From contig JAGAHX010000078.1 of NCBI GenBank assembly GCA_017626845.1, positions 1-64,000 of the forward strand: a DNA stretch of 64,000 bases, in the 5' to 3' direction. The DNA comes from Bacillota bacterium (GTDB lineage Bacteria; Bacillota; Clostridia; Peptostreptococcales; Anaerovoracaceae). Below the pieces are notes generated by a model, which saw only the letters and a program-made list of their open reading frames with translations, was not told where the DNA came from and did not search any database. Position 1 is the stretch's first letter. The number at the start of each line of letters is the position of its first letter. Both the position numbers and the translations under genes were made by a program. Shown one piece after another: positions 51,933 through 59,809 of the stretch.

Positions 51933-51960
51933 AACGCCCGGCGGAAACGCCGGACGTTTT
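51933..51960 (+). terminator. Terminator after the second SLH gene
   Basis: AACGCCCGGCG-GAAA-CGCCGGACGTT (one mismatched pair), then TTTC. It also faces the convergent gene ending at 51974. Confidence 0.7.
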
Positions 51961-51973
51961 CATGTGTTGTATT

Positions 51974-53209
51974 TTACTCAAACACCGCCCCGCTGGTATC
52001 CACCGGCACATCCGTGTCGTTTTGGATATCGTTCTCGTTGCCGGAGAACGTGCAGTCGTGGCAAATAACAGCTTCGCCGTTGGCGAACGCCTTTACGTAA
52101 AGGCCTGTATGGCTGCTGCGGAATTCGCAGTGGTCCAGTTCCAAAGCAACATGGTACGGAGACTCGTTCACATCGTAGAGGATGCCGGTTCCGCAGCCTT
52201 CAAATACGCAGCCGTGCGGATCGAACGCTGCGCCGTCATAGACGGCAATGCCCGTCCTCACATTTGTAAACGTGCATTCGGATGCCATGGCGCTCGCATA
52301 GGCCGCGATGCCGGCATCTTCTCCCTCAAAGCGGATCGCCTGCATCCTTTGCTTTTCCGGGGCGGATGAACTTATGGTAATCGTCCCCTTAAAGATCGGC
52401 CGATCGTCGAAATTTCCTCTGCCGAACAAGGCGCAGGTGCGGTTTGCCAGGGTCAGCCCTCCTTCGTAGGTGACCCCGGGCAGGAAAATGTAAACAGGAA
52501 CAGTGGGCGGTATTTCCTTATCGATCCGGTCGATCAGTGCCTGCAGATCTTCGATCGTATCCATCGGAACGTCTTCCGGGCGGTAGACGACGGAGGGCGT
52601 CTCGACACAGGTGAAGATATGCTGCAGTTTTAAGACGTCGCCGTTCTTCATGTGCAGCGTCCAGTATATATCGTTGGCGCCGCATGCACTCGTGAAGCGT
52701 AGATCCGCCATGCGCATAGCGCCCGGAACGCGGGGACTGTATTCCGGCTCCGACCATCTCATCGGTTCTGCGCCATCGCGGGGGACTGCTGACAGCTCTA
52801 TGGACTCGATCTGCTCTTCGAATTCCTCCCGCAGATTGGTTTCGCTCTCTTTTCCTGCTATGAACAACATGGACGGATTTGCCCCGTCGTCCACGACAGT
52901 CAGGCTGGCGCCGCCGTTTTCCTGCGGTTCGGGGATCATCTCTTCCGTGTCCGGCCTCGTAAAGGTCAGTACGAGCCGGTAATCGCCGTAGGTCAGCTCC
53001 GGGCCTTTGGCGTCGATCACCTTTGGCGCCGCTGCATGGCGGATCAGCAGAATCGCGGCAGCGAGCAGGATGCAGACAAGAACGACCGTGCTTTTCCGTA
53101 TCCTTTTGGGCGCAGCCTCTTGTTTCACTTCGCCCTGTACGGTCTCGCAATAGGGGCAAAACGATGCGTCGTCGGGGATCGGTTTTCCGCAATGGATGCA
53201 GTTTTTCAT
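51974..53209 (-). CDS. Zinc-ribbon, membrane-anchored beta-helix protein
   Basis: 411 residues. N-terminal zinc ribbon MKNCIHCGKPIPDDASFCPYC (first 21 residues, two CxxC), a basic segment and a single membrane helix (STVVLVCILLAAAILLI, about 40-56). A beta-rich domain follows, then a right-handed beta-helix (about 240-405) with repeated GTGILYD, HTGLYVKA-like turns. The zinc ribbon should be cytoplasmic and the beta-helix outside. It lies three bases from the kinase gene end, downstream in the same operon. It is a plausible kinase substrate or sensor; function unknown. Confidence 0.8.
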   Translation of the reverse strand: MKNCIHCGKPIPDDASFCPYCETVQGEVKQEAAPKRIRKSTVVLVCILLAAAILLIRHAAAPKVIDAKGPELTYGDYRLVLTFTRPDTEEMIPEPQENGGASLTVVDDGANPSMLFIAGKESETNLREEFEEQIESIELSAVPRDGAEPMRWSEPEYSPRVPGAMRMADLRFTSACGANDIYWTLHMKNGDVLKLQHIFTCVETPSVVYRPEDVPMDTIEDLQALIDRIDKEIPPTVPVYIFLPGVTYEGGLTLANRTCALFGRGNFDDRPIFKGTITISSSAPEKQRMQAIRFEGEDAGIAAYASAMASECTFTNVRTGIAVYDGAAFDPHGCVFEGCGTGILYDVNESPYHVALELDHCEFRSSHTGLYVKAFANGEAVICHDCTFSGNENDIQNDTDVPVDTSGAVFE

Positions 53210-53212
53210 GGG

Positions 53213-53998
53213 TCACAGCACCTCCATCAGGTCTAAAACGGTTTTGTAGCGGCCGGCTGGATTCATCATGGTGCATTTCCGGATGATCCGTCCAAATTTG
53301 CCGGATGCCAGCTGCCAGGATGGATGCTGACCCGTAAGCATTACGTTCATCAGCACCCCAAGGGAATAGATATCGGAGCGGTTGTCGGACTGCCCCATAC
53401 CGTATTGCTCGGGGGCGGCGAATCCGGTGGTACCCAGCACCACGGTATCGGAAGTCTGATCGCGTTTAAACACCCGGGAGGCATCGAAATCGATCAGGAC
53501 AGCCTGCTCTCCGCGCAGAATGACGTTCTCCGGTTTGATATCCCGGTGTACGGCGCCTTGCTTGTGCAGCACCCAAAGCGCGCTGCAGAGGTCCCGGACG
53601 ATTTGCCGCGTTTCTTTCTCAGAAAAAAGGGCACCCTTCAGCATCTCCTGCATGTTATCGCCTTCGATATACTCTTCCAGCACGGCAGCCCGTTCGTCCT
53701 TTTCCGCCGCTTCGTAGATGCGGGGAAGGTTCGGGCATGCAACAAACAGCAGTTTGTGGTAGACGGCTGCGCTGCCTTCGAATTCCCGGAAGACGTAAGG
53801 GGTCTTCGTCTCTTTGTGGCGCACCAAAAGAACGCTTCCCCGGTCTGTCCGGCGAAGCTCCTTTATTTGCAGAAAATCGTTCTGTATGTGCTCTTTCAGA
53901 AAGTCGTAAATGGTCTTCTCCCTTGAGAACAGTATGCTGCCGGCATATTGTTTTTGTCCCGAAAAGAAGGTAAAATTCTTATAAACCCATTGTAACAT
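53213..53998 (-). CDS. Hanks-type Ser/Thr protein kinase
   Basis: 261 residues. Catalytic loop VHRDIKPENVIL (HRD about 151-153), metal motif DFD (170-172, in place of DFG), APEQYG (about 195-200) and SDIYSLGVLM. The beta-3 position that normally holds the ATP-binding lysine reads FREF (Arg about 71), which could reduce activity or mean another lysine is used. No transmembrane or PASTA domain, so it is soluble. ATG 53998 is the best start, but no strong ribosome site is seen. It is divergent from the XRE gene, with only 21 bases between starts. Confidence 0.85.
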   Translation of the reverse strand: MLQWVYKNFTFFSGQKQYAGSILFSREKTIYDFLKEHIQNDFLQIKELRRTDRGSVLLVRHKETKTPYVFREFEGSAAVYHKLLFVACPNLPRIYEAAEKDERAAVLEEYIEGDNMQEMLKGALFSEKETRQIVRDLCSALWVLHKQGAVHRDIKPENVILRGEQAVLIDFDASRVFKRDQTSDTVVLGTTGFAAPEQYGMGQSDNRSDIYSLGVLMNVMLTGQHPSWQLASGKFGRIIRKCTMMNPAGRYKTVLDLMEVL

Positions 53999-54019
53999 TG
54001 CGCGAAAACGGAGAAAAGC

Positions 54020-54457
54020 ATGGATTTGGTTCATAAATGCAAAAAGACAGACGACATCAGAAAGGAATTGACAGAGGCTCCTGATCTTAACGAGTATCTG
54101 TCGGAAAACCAGGCTTACTTTTCTTCGGAAAGCGTTCAGGAACTGTTGAATGAGTTATATCAGAAGACCGATCTGACGAAGGCCGAACTGGCCCGCCGCA
54201 GCGGTGTGAGTTCGGTTTATCTGCACCAACTGTTCGCCGGAAAACGGAATCCGTCCCGGGACAGGCTTCTCTGTTTGGCGATCGGTATGGGATCGACCTT
54301 CGAAGATACGCAGCGTCTGCTCCGTCAGAGCGGATTCGCGGAGCTTTATGCAAGGGATAAACGGGACGCCATCATCTTGTATGGGATCACCCATCGGCAG
54401 AAACTGCAGGAAGTAAACGACGCCTTGTTCGATCAAGGAGAAAATACGCTGATCTGA
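54020..54457 (+). CDS. XRE-family HTH regulator
   Basis: 145 residues. An N-terminal helical segment (1-45), the HTH at about 50-105 (LTKAELARRSGVSSVYLHQL, then GKRNPSRDRLLCLAIGM) and a C-terminal segment RDKRDAIILYGITHRQKLQE. CGGAG precedes ATG 54020. It is transcribed away from the kinase gene and is a likely repressor or kinase substrate of that module. Confidence 0.85.
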   Translation: MDLVHKCKKTDDIRKELTEAPDLNEYLSENQAYFSSESVQELLNELYQKTDLTKAELARRSGVSSVYLHQLFAGKRNPSRDRLLCLAIGMGSTFEDTQRLLRQSGFAELYARDKRDAIILYGITHRQKLQEVNDALFDQGENTLI

Positions 54458-54463
54458 AATTTA

Positions 54464-54494
54464 CCCGAGGCTTTTCCTCGGGTTTACTTTTTAT
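54464..54494 (+). terminator. Terminator after the XRE gene
   Basis: CCCGAGG-CTTTT-CCTCGGG then TTTACTTTTTAT. It isolates whiA from read-through. Confidence 0.8.
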
Positions 54495-54511
54495 GCTATA
54501 ATCCTTGTATG
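54494..54511 (+). promoter_or_regulatory. Extended -10 six bases before the whiA ATG
   Basis: TG-C-TATAAT (54494-54502), six bases (CCTTGT), ATG 54509. No Shine-Dalgarno. The whiA mRNA is probably leaderless. Confidence 0.65.
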
Positions 54512-55474
54512 TCCTTTGCATCCGATGTGAAAAATGAATTAACGAAAAGCGTGCCGGAGAAGAAGTGCTGCCAGCTGGCGGAGATCGCCGGTTTTTTGCG
54601 TTTTGCGGGAAGTATTACGCTGTCCGGCGGGCGCATGGGTATTAAGGTGACCACGGACAACGCTTCGGCGGCCCGGCTGTTCATCCGTCTCGTAAAGGAA
54701 TATTTCGGCGCGAAGACGGCGCTCTCTCTAGGAGAGCCAACACCGCTGGCAAAAGGACGCATCTATGAACTCACCGTTACGCCGGAGATGAATTCCGAGC
54801 AGATCCTGCGGGAAGTCGGCATCCTCGGTGTAAAAGAGGGCAGCAACTACATCACGGACGGATTCGATTCCGCCATCGTGCGCAAGAGATGCTGCAAAAA
54901 AGCGGCGCTGCGGGGTGCATTTCTCGCCTGCGGATCCGTGTCGGATCCGGTAAAGGGCTATCATCTGGAATTGGTGTGCGGCTCGGACTATATGGCGCAG
55001 GACATGCGCAGAGTCGTCAACAGTTTCGGACTGAAGGCAAAGACGGTAAAGCGCCGCAACAAGCACGTGGTCTACCTCAAAGACAGCGAGCAGATCGGCG
55101 ATTTCCTGAACATCATCGGCGCGACCGCCATGTACTTTCAGTATCAGGATGTACGGATGACCAAGGAGAACCTGAACAAGGCAAACCGCATCGCCAACTG
55201 CGAGAGCGCCAACGTGGATAAGCAGGTGACCGCGGCTCAAAAGCAATTGGCCGATATCCGGGTCATCGAAGAGACGAAAGGCCTGGGCGCCCTGTCCGCC
55301 GCGCTCCAGGAAACCGCGATGATGCGCAAAGAACATCCCGAGCTGTCCCTGGCGGACCTGGCGGAGCTGTTCGATCCACCCCTCAAAAAATCCGGACTCA
55401 ACCACAGATTCGCAAAACTTGCGGAAGAAGCAAACAAGATGAGACAATACAGATCGGAGGACTTCCGGTTATGA
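54509..55474 (+). CDS. whiA: DNA-binding protein WhiA
   Basis: 321 residues, full length. N-terminus MSFASDVKNELTKSVPEKKC is typical; a LAGLIDADG-like homing-endonuclease fold (about 90-220, RGAFLACGSVSDPVKGYHLE) is followed by a C-terminal HTH (LADLAELFDPPLKKSGLNHR). It regulates division and chromosome-related genes in Gram-positives. Its normal neighbours rapZ and yvcK are not adjacent. Confidence 0.95.
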   Translation: MSFASDVKNELTKSVPEKKCCQLAEIAGFLRFAGSITLSGGRMGIKVTTDNASAARLFIRLVKEYFGAKTALSLGEPTPLAKGRIYELTVTPEMNSEQILREVGILGVKEGSNYITDGFDSAIVRKRCCKKAALRGAFLACGSVSDPVKGYHLELVCGSDYMAQDMRRVVNSFGLKAKTVKRRNKHVVYLKDSEQIGDFLNIIGATAMYFQYQDVRMTKENLNKANRIANCESANVDKQVTAAQKQLADIRVIEETKGLGALSAALQETAMMRKEHPELSLADLAELFDPPLKKSGLNHRFAKLAEEANKMRQYRSEDFRL

Positions 55475-56340
55475 ACAACAAAAAGGCCGTTAATCACGGC
55501 CCGTTTTACGTCGTTTTATGCGGCATTATGTTTTCCATCGGCGGCCTGTGCATGAAGGTCGTCCCCTGGAACGCGCTGGCTATCAACTGTTTCCGTTGCC
55601 TGGTCTCCGGGCTCACGATCCTCGCGTACAGCCGCATCATCCATCATAAACTGCGCGTCAACAAACATATTCTGATCACGGCTGCAGCAATGTTCCTGAC
55701 CACGACGATCTACGCCATGGCCGTCAAACTGACGACCGCCGGCGCTGCGATCGTCATCCAGTTTACCGTCCCTATTTGGACGATGCTGGTGAGTCTCATC
55801 CTGTTCCGCAAAAAGCCCCGTCTGGTGGATATCATCGCCTCTCTGGTCGTCTTTGCCGGCATCGGCATCTGCTTCTACGAAGGATTGGCCGCAGGCCGCA
55901 CTTCCGGAAATCTTTTGGCGCTGCTGTCCGGGATCACATACAGCGGCGTATTTCTGAGCAATTCCTTCGAGGATTCCGACCCGCTGAGCTCCTCCATCAT
56001 CGCACAGCTTTCCACCTTTGTGGTGGAACTTCCCTGGCTCATCCGGGCGGACTACTCCGCTCTGACGACCGCCTCCTGGATCTCCCTGTTCGTACTGGGA
56101 CTGTTCCAGCTGGGACTGGGATACATCTTCCTGTCCATTGGTCTGCGGACCACGCCGCCTGTCACGGCCTGCCTGCTCACCGGCGTGGAACCGGTGCTCA
56201 ACCCAATCTGGGTGGCACTGTTCTACAACGAACCCATTACGCCGCTGTTCGCGCTGGGCGGCATTATCGTGCTGGTCTCCGTCACCCTGTACCAACTCTG
56301 GGACATAAAGCATCAGGAGGCTGCGGATGCGGCCGGCTGA
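55471..56340 (+). CDS. EamA/DMT-superfamily transporter
   Basis: 289 residues with ten membrane helices in two EamA halves (for example GIMFSIGGLCMKVVPWNALA near the start and GVEPVLNPIWVALFYNEPIT near the end). Probable small-metabolite exporter. The ATG overlaps the whiA stop (ATGA) and GGAGGAC lies within the whiA end. Confidence 0.9.
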   Translation: MNNKKAVNHGPFYVVLCGIMFSIGGLCMKVVPWNALAINCFRCLVSGLTILAYSRIIHHKLRVNKHILITAAAMFLTTTIYAMAVKLTTAGAAIVIQFTVPIWTMLVSLILFRKKPRLVDIIASLVVFAGIGICFYEGLAAGRTSGNLLALLSGITYSGVFLSNSFEDSDPLSSSIIAQLSTFVVELPWLIRADYSALTTASWISLFVLGLFQLGLGYIFLSIGLRTTPPVTACLLTGVEPVLNPIWVALFYNEPITPLFALGGIIVLVSVTLYQLWDIKHQEAADAAG

Positions 56341-56869
56341 AAAAACGCTGCAGGCGGGCCCCTATACGGTCCGGGTGCAGCGGAAAGCGATCAAAAATCT
56401 GTATCTGCGCGTTGACCCCGCCAGCGGCTGCCTGCTGGTCTCCGCTCCTCGGCATGTGAGCGATGCGGCCATTCTGGATTTCGTGATGCGGCGGCAGGCG
56501 TGGATCCGGCGGGCCATGGACCGGACGAAGGAGAAGGCGGCAAAGCCGCAGCGCACCTTTCGCGATGCGGACCGCAGGGCTTTCCGTGCAGAATGCGCCG
56601 CAGCCCTGGAACGCTGGCAGCCCCTGGTCGGAAAGCGCTGCAGCGGTTTTTCTGTCCGGGACATGAAGACCCGCTGGGGGTCCTGCAACTCCCGCAGCGG
56701 GCATCTGAATTTTAATTTAAAGCTGCTGGACATGCCCCGGGAATGCCTGGATTACGTCGTGGTCCACGAGCTGTGCCACCTCTGGGAACCGAACCACAGC
56801 AAAGCCTTCTGGGACCATGTGGAGCGGGTGTACCCGGACTGGAAACGGGTAAGAAAAAGCATGAGATAA
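56327..56869 (+). CDS. YgjP-like (DUF45) metallopeptidase
   Basis: 180 residues. Zinc motif VVHELCHLWEPNHSKAFW (about 143-160, HExxH plus a downstream His), preceded by TRWGSCNSRSGHLNFN, both hallmarks of the SprT/WSS1-related YgjP group. Soluble. AGGAGG precedes ATG 56327, inside the end of the transporter gene. Substrate unknown. Confidence 0.9.
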   Translation: MRPAEKTLQAGPYTVRVQRKAIKNLYLRVDPASGCLLVSAPRHVSDAAILDFVMRRQAWIRRAMDRTKEKAAKPQRTFRDADRRAFRAECAAALERWQPLVGKRCSGFSVRDMKTRWGSCNSRSGHLNFNLKLLDMPRECLDYVVVHELCHLWEPNHSKAFWDHVERVYPDWKRVRKSMR

Positions 56870-56871
56870 CA

Positions 56872-56927
56872 AACACAAGGGGACAGGTACATTGTGCAAG
56901 TGCACAATGTACCTGTCCCCTTGTGTT
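56872..56927. repeat. Perfect 27-bp inverted repeat with 2-base centre
   Basis: The arm 56872-56898 (beginning AACACAAGGGGACAGGTACA) is exactly complementary to 56901-56927, separated only by AG. It lies between two convergent genes. The GGGGACAG...CTGTCCCC ends recall dispersed palindromes tied to Y1 transposases in clostridia; it can also terminate transcription in both directions. Confidence 0.8.
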
Positions 56928-56938
56928 ATTCGTGTTCT

Positions 56939-57499
56939 TTACTTCTGCAGGGCGAAACCGTCCGCGAAGGCGTTGCCGACCACGTCCTTCACCACCAGGT
57001 ACTTGTTGTTCACCTGATCGAAGGCGATGGGCTGCAGCTTGGCGGGATCGGGCTTGCCGTCCGTCAGAACGCTTTCGTCGACGGATACGTTGACGATCTT
57101 GCCGTACATGTAGCAGTTCTTCTCGTCGTATTCTCTCAGTCTGCATTCCAGGGTCATGGGCAGTTCTTCGAAGTACGGCGCGTTGACGTTCTCCGCCTTG
57201 ACGACGGTCCAGCCGGTCTTGGCGATCTTGTCCGGGTCATCGTTGCCGGAGACCACGCCCACAAAATCGCTGGGCACGAGCTGGTCCTTCGTGGCAAAGC
57301 TGACCGTAAAGTCCTTGTTTGCGAGGATGTTCTTCGTAGTCTTGTGATTCGCGGAGATGCACATCACGATCTCGTCGTCGTTGCCCATGCCGCACCAGGC
57401 TGCGTTCATGGCGTCGGCTTTCCCGTTTTCGTCATAGGATCCGATAATAAAGACGACCTGGGGGTAAGTCCAGGGCTGGGATCCGAAATTCTTTCTCAT
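56939..57499 (-). CDS. Flavin reductase-like protein
   Basis: 186 residues, split-barrel FMN fold of the flavoredoxin/DIM6 group: PWTYPQVVFIIGSYDENGK, ADAMNAAWCGMGNDDEIVMC and ANHKTTKNI (about 30-58). Probably a small FMN electron carrier or reductase of anaerobic metabolism. AGGAGGTAAC precedes ATG 57499. Confidence 0.88.
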   Translation of the reverse strand: MRKNFGSQPWTYPQVVFIIGSYDENGKADAMNAAWCGMGNDDEIVMCISANHKTTKNILANKDFTVSFATKDQLVPSDFVGVVSGNDDPDKIAKTGWTVVKAENVNAPYFEELPMTLECRLREYDEKNCYMYGKIVNVSVDESVLTDGKPDPAKLQPIAFDQVNNKYLVVKDVVGNAFADGFALQK

Positions 57500-57619
57500 G
57501 GGTAAGTTACCTCCTTATTTCTATGGTTCATACAAATATATTTTATCCTTCTTTTTTCGCGTTGTAAAACAAATCCCCCTTCCTTTTTAGTATAATGGAC
57601 GGGACGGAGGTATTTTAAC

Positions 57620-58099
57620 ATGTTTAGACCTATGGCAACGCCGAGAGCAAAACAGCAGATCTCGGAAGAAGAGTGCATCCAAGTATTGAAAGAACAAAAG
57701 CGCGGCATCCTGTGCGTTTTAGGCGATGACGACTATCCCTACGGCACACCGACGAACCACTTCTATAACGAAGAGGACGGCAAGATCTATTTCCACAGCA
57801 ACAAGAAGGGCCACAAAGTGGACGCCATGAAGAAGCACGACAAGATCTGCTTCGTGTGCTACGACGAAGGCTTCAAAAAAGAGGGAGACTGGGCTCTTAA
57901 CATCAAGAGCGTCATCGTGTTCGGCAAGGTGGAGTTTATCGAGGACAGAGAGACGATCATCGACGTCATGACGAAGCTGTCCCACAAATTCACGGACGAC
58001 GAAGCTTACATCGCCAAGGAGATGAAATCCGCGCCCGGTACGCTGCTGTTCGCGCTCACTCCGGAGCACATGACAGGCAAACTGGTGAATGAATCGTAA
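57620..58099 (+). CDS. PNPOx-fold (NimA-like) flavoprotein
   Basis: 159 residues. [21 protein letters not shown] (about 33-53) and [20 protein letters not shown] (about 74-93) match the pyridoxamine-phosphate-oxidase-like split barrel, 5-nitroimidazole-reductase/HugZ type. It likely binds FMN or haem; reaction unknown. TATAAT at 57591-57596 and CGGAGG before the ATG. Confidence 0.88.
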   Translation: MFRPMATPRAKQQISEEECIQVLKEQKRGILCVLGDDDYPYGTPTNHFYNEEDGKIYFHSNKKGHKVDAMKKHDKICFVCYDEGFKKEGDWALNIKSVIVFGKVEFIEDRETIIDVMTKLSHKFTDDEAYIAKEMKSAPGTLLFALTPEHMTGKLVNES

Positions 58100-58116
58100 T
58101 CGAAGGAGGTATTTTT

Positions 58117-58665
58117 ATGAGCGAAAAGAAGAATCCCTATTCCGGCACAAAGACGGAACAGAACCTGCTGGCTGCTTTTGCCGGCGAATCGCAGGCCAGA
58201 AATAAGTATACGTATTTTGCGTCGAAAGCAAAAAAAGAGGGTTTTGAGCAGATCTCTGCGCTGTTCCTGAAGACCGCGGAGAACGAGAAGGAACATGCCA
58301 AACTCTGGTTCAAGGAACTGAACGGCATCGGCACCACGGCAGAAAACCTGGAAGCGGCTGCCGACGGCGAAAATTACGAATGGACCGACATGTACGAGGA
58401 GTTCGCGAAGACCGCAGAAGAAGAAGGGTTCGCGGAACTGGCGAAGAAATTCCGCGGCGTGGCTGCCATCGAAAAGCATCATGAAGAACGCTACCGGGCG
58501 CTGCTGAAGAACGTGGAGACGAAGCAGGTCTTCGAAAAGAGCAGCGTAAAGGTCTGGGAGTGCAGAAACTGCGGACACATCATGGTAGGCGAGAAGGCTC
58601 CGGAAATCTGCCCCGTCTGCGCGCATCCGCAGGCTTACTTTGAAGTCAACTGCGAAAATTATTAA
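58117..58665 (+). CDS. rbr: Rubrerythrin
   Basis: 182 residues. The diiron domain has [20 protein letters not shown] (about 12-31), ENEKEH and [11 protein letters not shown]; the C-terminal rubredoxin-like site is CRNCGHI...CPVCAHP (about 149-172). It reduces hydrogen peroxide to water. GAAGGAGG precedes the ATG. It sits 39 bases before desulfoferrodoxin. Confidence 0.95.
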   Translation: MSEKKNPYSGTKTEQNLLAAFAGESQARNKYTYFASKAKKEGFEQISALFLKTAENEKEHAKLWFKELNGIGTTAENLEAAADGENYEWTDMYEEFAKTAEEEGFAELAKKFRGVAAIEKHHEERYRALLKNVETKQVFEKSSVKVWECRNCGHIMVGEKAPEICPVCAHPQAYFEVNCENY

Positions 58666-58704
58666 AGGTTGGGACGGCGCTCTGTCCCGGAAAAGGAGAA
58701 GAGT

Positions 58705-59079
58705 ATGAGCAAGTTTTACAAGTGTTCTGTCTGCGGACAGATCGTCGGCAAGATCCACGACACCGGCATTCCCGTCATCTGCTGCGGTAAGCCCATGGAA
58801 CATCTGGAAGCCAATACGACGGAAGCGGCTTTTGAAAAGCATATCCCCGATGTGGTCTGCGAAGGCGGCGTCGTAAAGGTCCAGGTGGGTTCTGTGACCC
58901 ATCCCATGGCCGAAGAACATTACATCGAATGGATCTATCTGGAGACCGACAAGGGCGGCCAGAGAGCGGCATTAAAGCCCGGCGAAGAACCCAAGGCAGT
59001 CTTTGCCCTGTGCGGTGCGAAGCCGATCGCCGTATATGCCTACTGCAATCTCCACGGACTGTGGAAAAAGGATCTGTAA
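58705..59079 (+). CDS. dfx: Desulfoferrodoxin (superoxide reductase)
   Basis: 124 residues. The N-terminal desulforedoxin centre has CSVCGQIVG...CCGKPM (Cys about 8, 11, 27, 28), and the catalytic domain has HPMAEEHYIEWIYL and YCNLHGLW with the four His and one Cys iron ligands. It reduces superoxide to peroxide, which rubrerythrin then removes. ATG 58705 follows AAAGGAG. Confidence 0.95.
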   Translation: MSKFYKCSVCGQIVGKIHDTGIPVICCGKPMEHLEANTTEAAFEKHIPDVVCEGGVVKVQVGSVTHPMAEEHYIEWIYLETDKGGQRAALKPGEEPKAVFALCGAKPIAVYAYCNLHGLWKKDL

Positions 59080-59093
59080 GTTCGGAGGACCCC

Positions 59094-59681
59094 ATGAAAA
59101 AGATCTTAGCGCTTCTGTTGAGTTTTCTGCTTGTCTTCGGCCTGCTGACCGCCTGCACCAAGGATGGCGGCAGCGAACCCGCTCAGCCGGATGAGACGCC
59201 GGCGGAGCAGGACGGAACCGAAGAGGGCGGCGTGTTTGACGGCCGCATCGGTCAGGAGATCGAAACCTATTTCTTCAACTTCACCGTGAACCAGGCTTAT
59301 CTGTGCGAAGACTATCACGGTTATACGCCCCAGGACGGCAAGGTGCTGCTGGTGGTGGATATCGACGTGGAGAATACGACAAACAGCTCCATCCCCATGA
59401 GCGATCTGGACTTTCAGGCGCAGTGGAACGACGAAGCGGATGACGCGTTCTCCTGGCCCATCACATCGGATCCCGAAACCGGCGACGACCGGGGCACGGT
59501 AAGCGAAAAGCAGCTGCCCTACGAATACGAACTGGCGATCGGGGAAAAGAGAAACGGCGAACTTGTCTATGAAGTTCCCGAGGGAGAAAAGGATTTCTCC
59601 ATCTCCACGATCGACGATTTCGCAGACGAAACGCAGGAAGGCGACGTTTACTTCGTCTACTTTACGGCAGGCTATATGTAA
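59094..59681 (+). CDS. DUF4352-like lipoprotein
   Basis: 195 residues. Signal peptide with lipobox LLTAC (Cys about 20), an acidic linker, then an immunoglobulin-like domain with QDGKVLLVVDIDVENTT (about 81-97) and NGELVYEVPEGEKDFS, as in DUF4352. Surface lipoprotein of unknown role. CGGAGG precedes ATG 59094. Confidence 0.8.
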   Translation: MKKILALLLSFLLVFGLLTACTKDGGSEPAQPDETPAEQDGTEEGGVFDGRIGQEIETYFFNFTVNQAYLCEDYHGYTPQDGKVLLVVDIDVENTTNSSIPMSDLDFQAQWNDEADDAFSWPITSDPETGDDRGTVSEKQLPYEYELAIGEKRNGELVYEVPEGEKDFSISTIDDFADETQEGDVYFVYFTAGYM

Positions 59682-59702
59682 AACAACAAGATCGTATTTT
59701 AG

Positions 59703-59733
59703 CAAAACTGCCCCTTGGGGCAGTTTTGTTTTT
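59703..59733 (+). terminator. Terminator of the rubrerythrin/desulfoferrodoxin region
   Basis: CAAAACTGCCCC/GGGGCAGTTTTG perfect 12-bp arms, then TTTTT. Confidence 0.92.
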
Positions 59734-59809
59734 GCGCCGGATTGAATTCCGGACCCGGATATGGTATGATAAAATAGAACAATTGTTCTCTTTCCTGAGG
59801 AACATTTCT

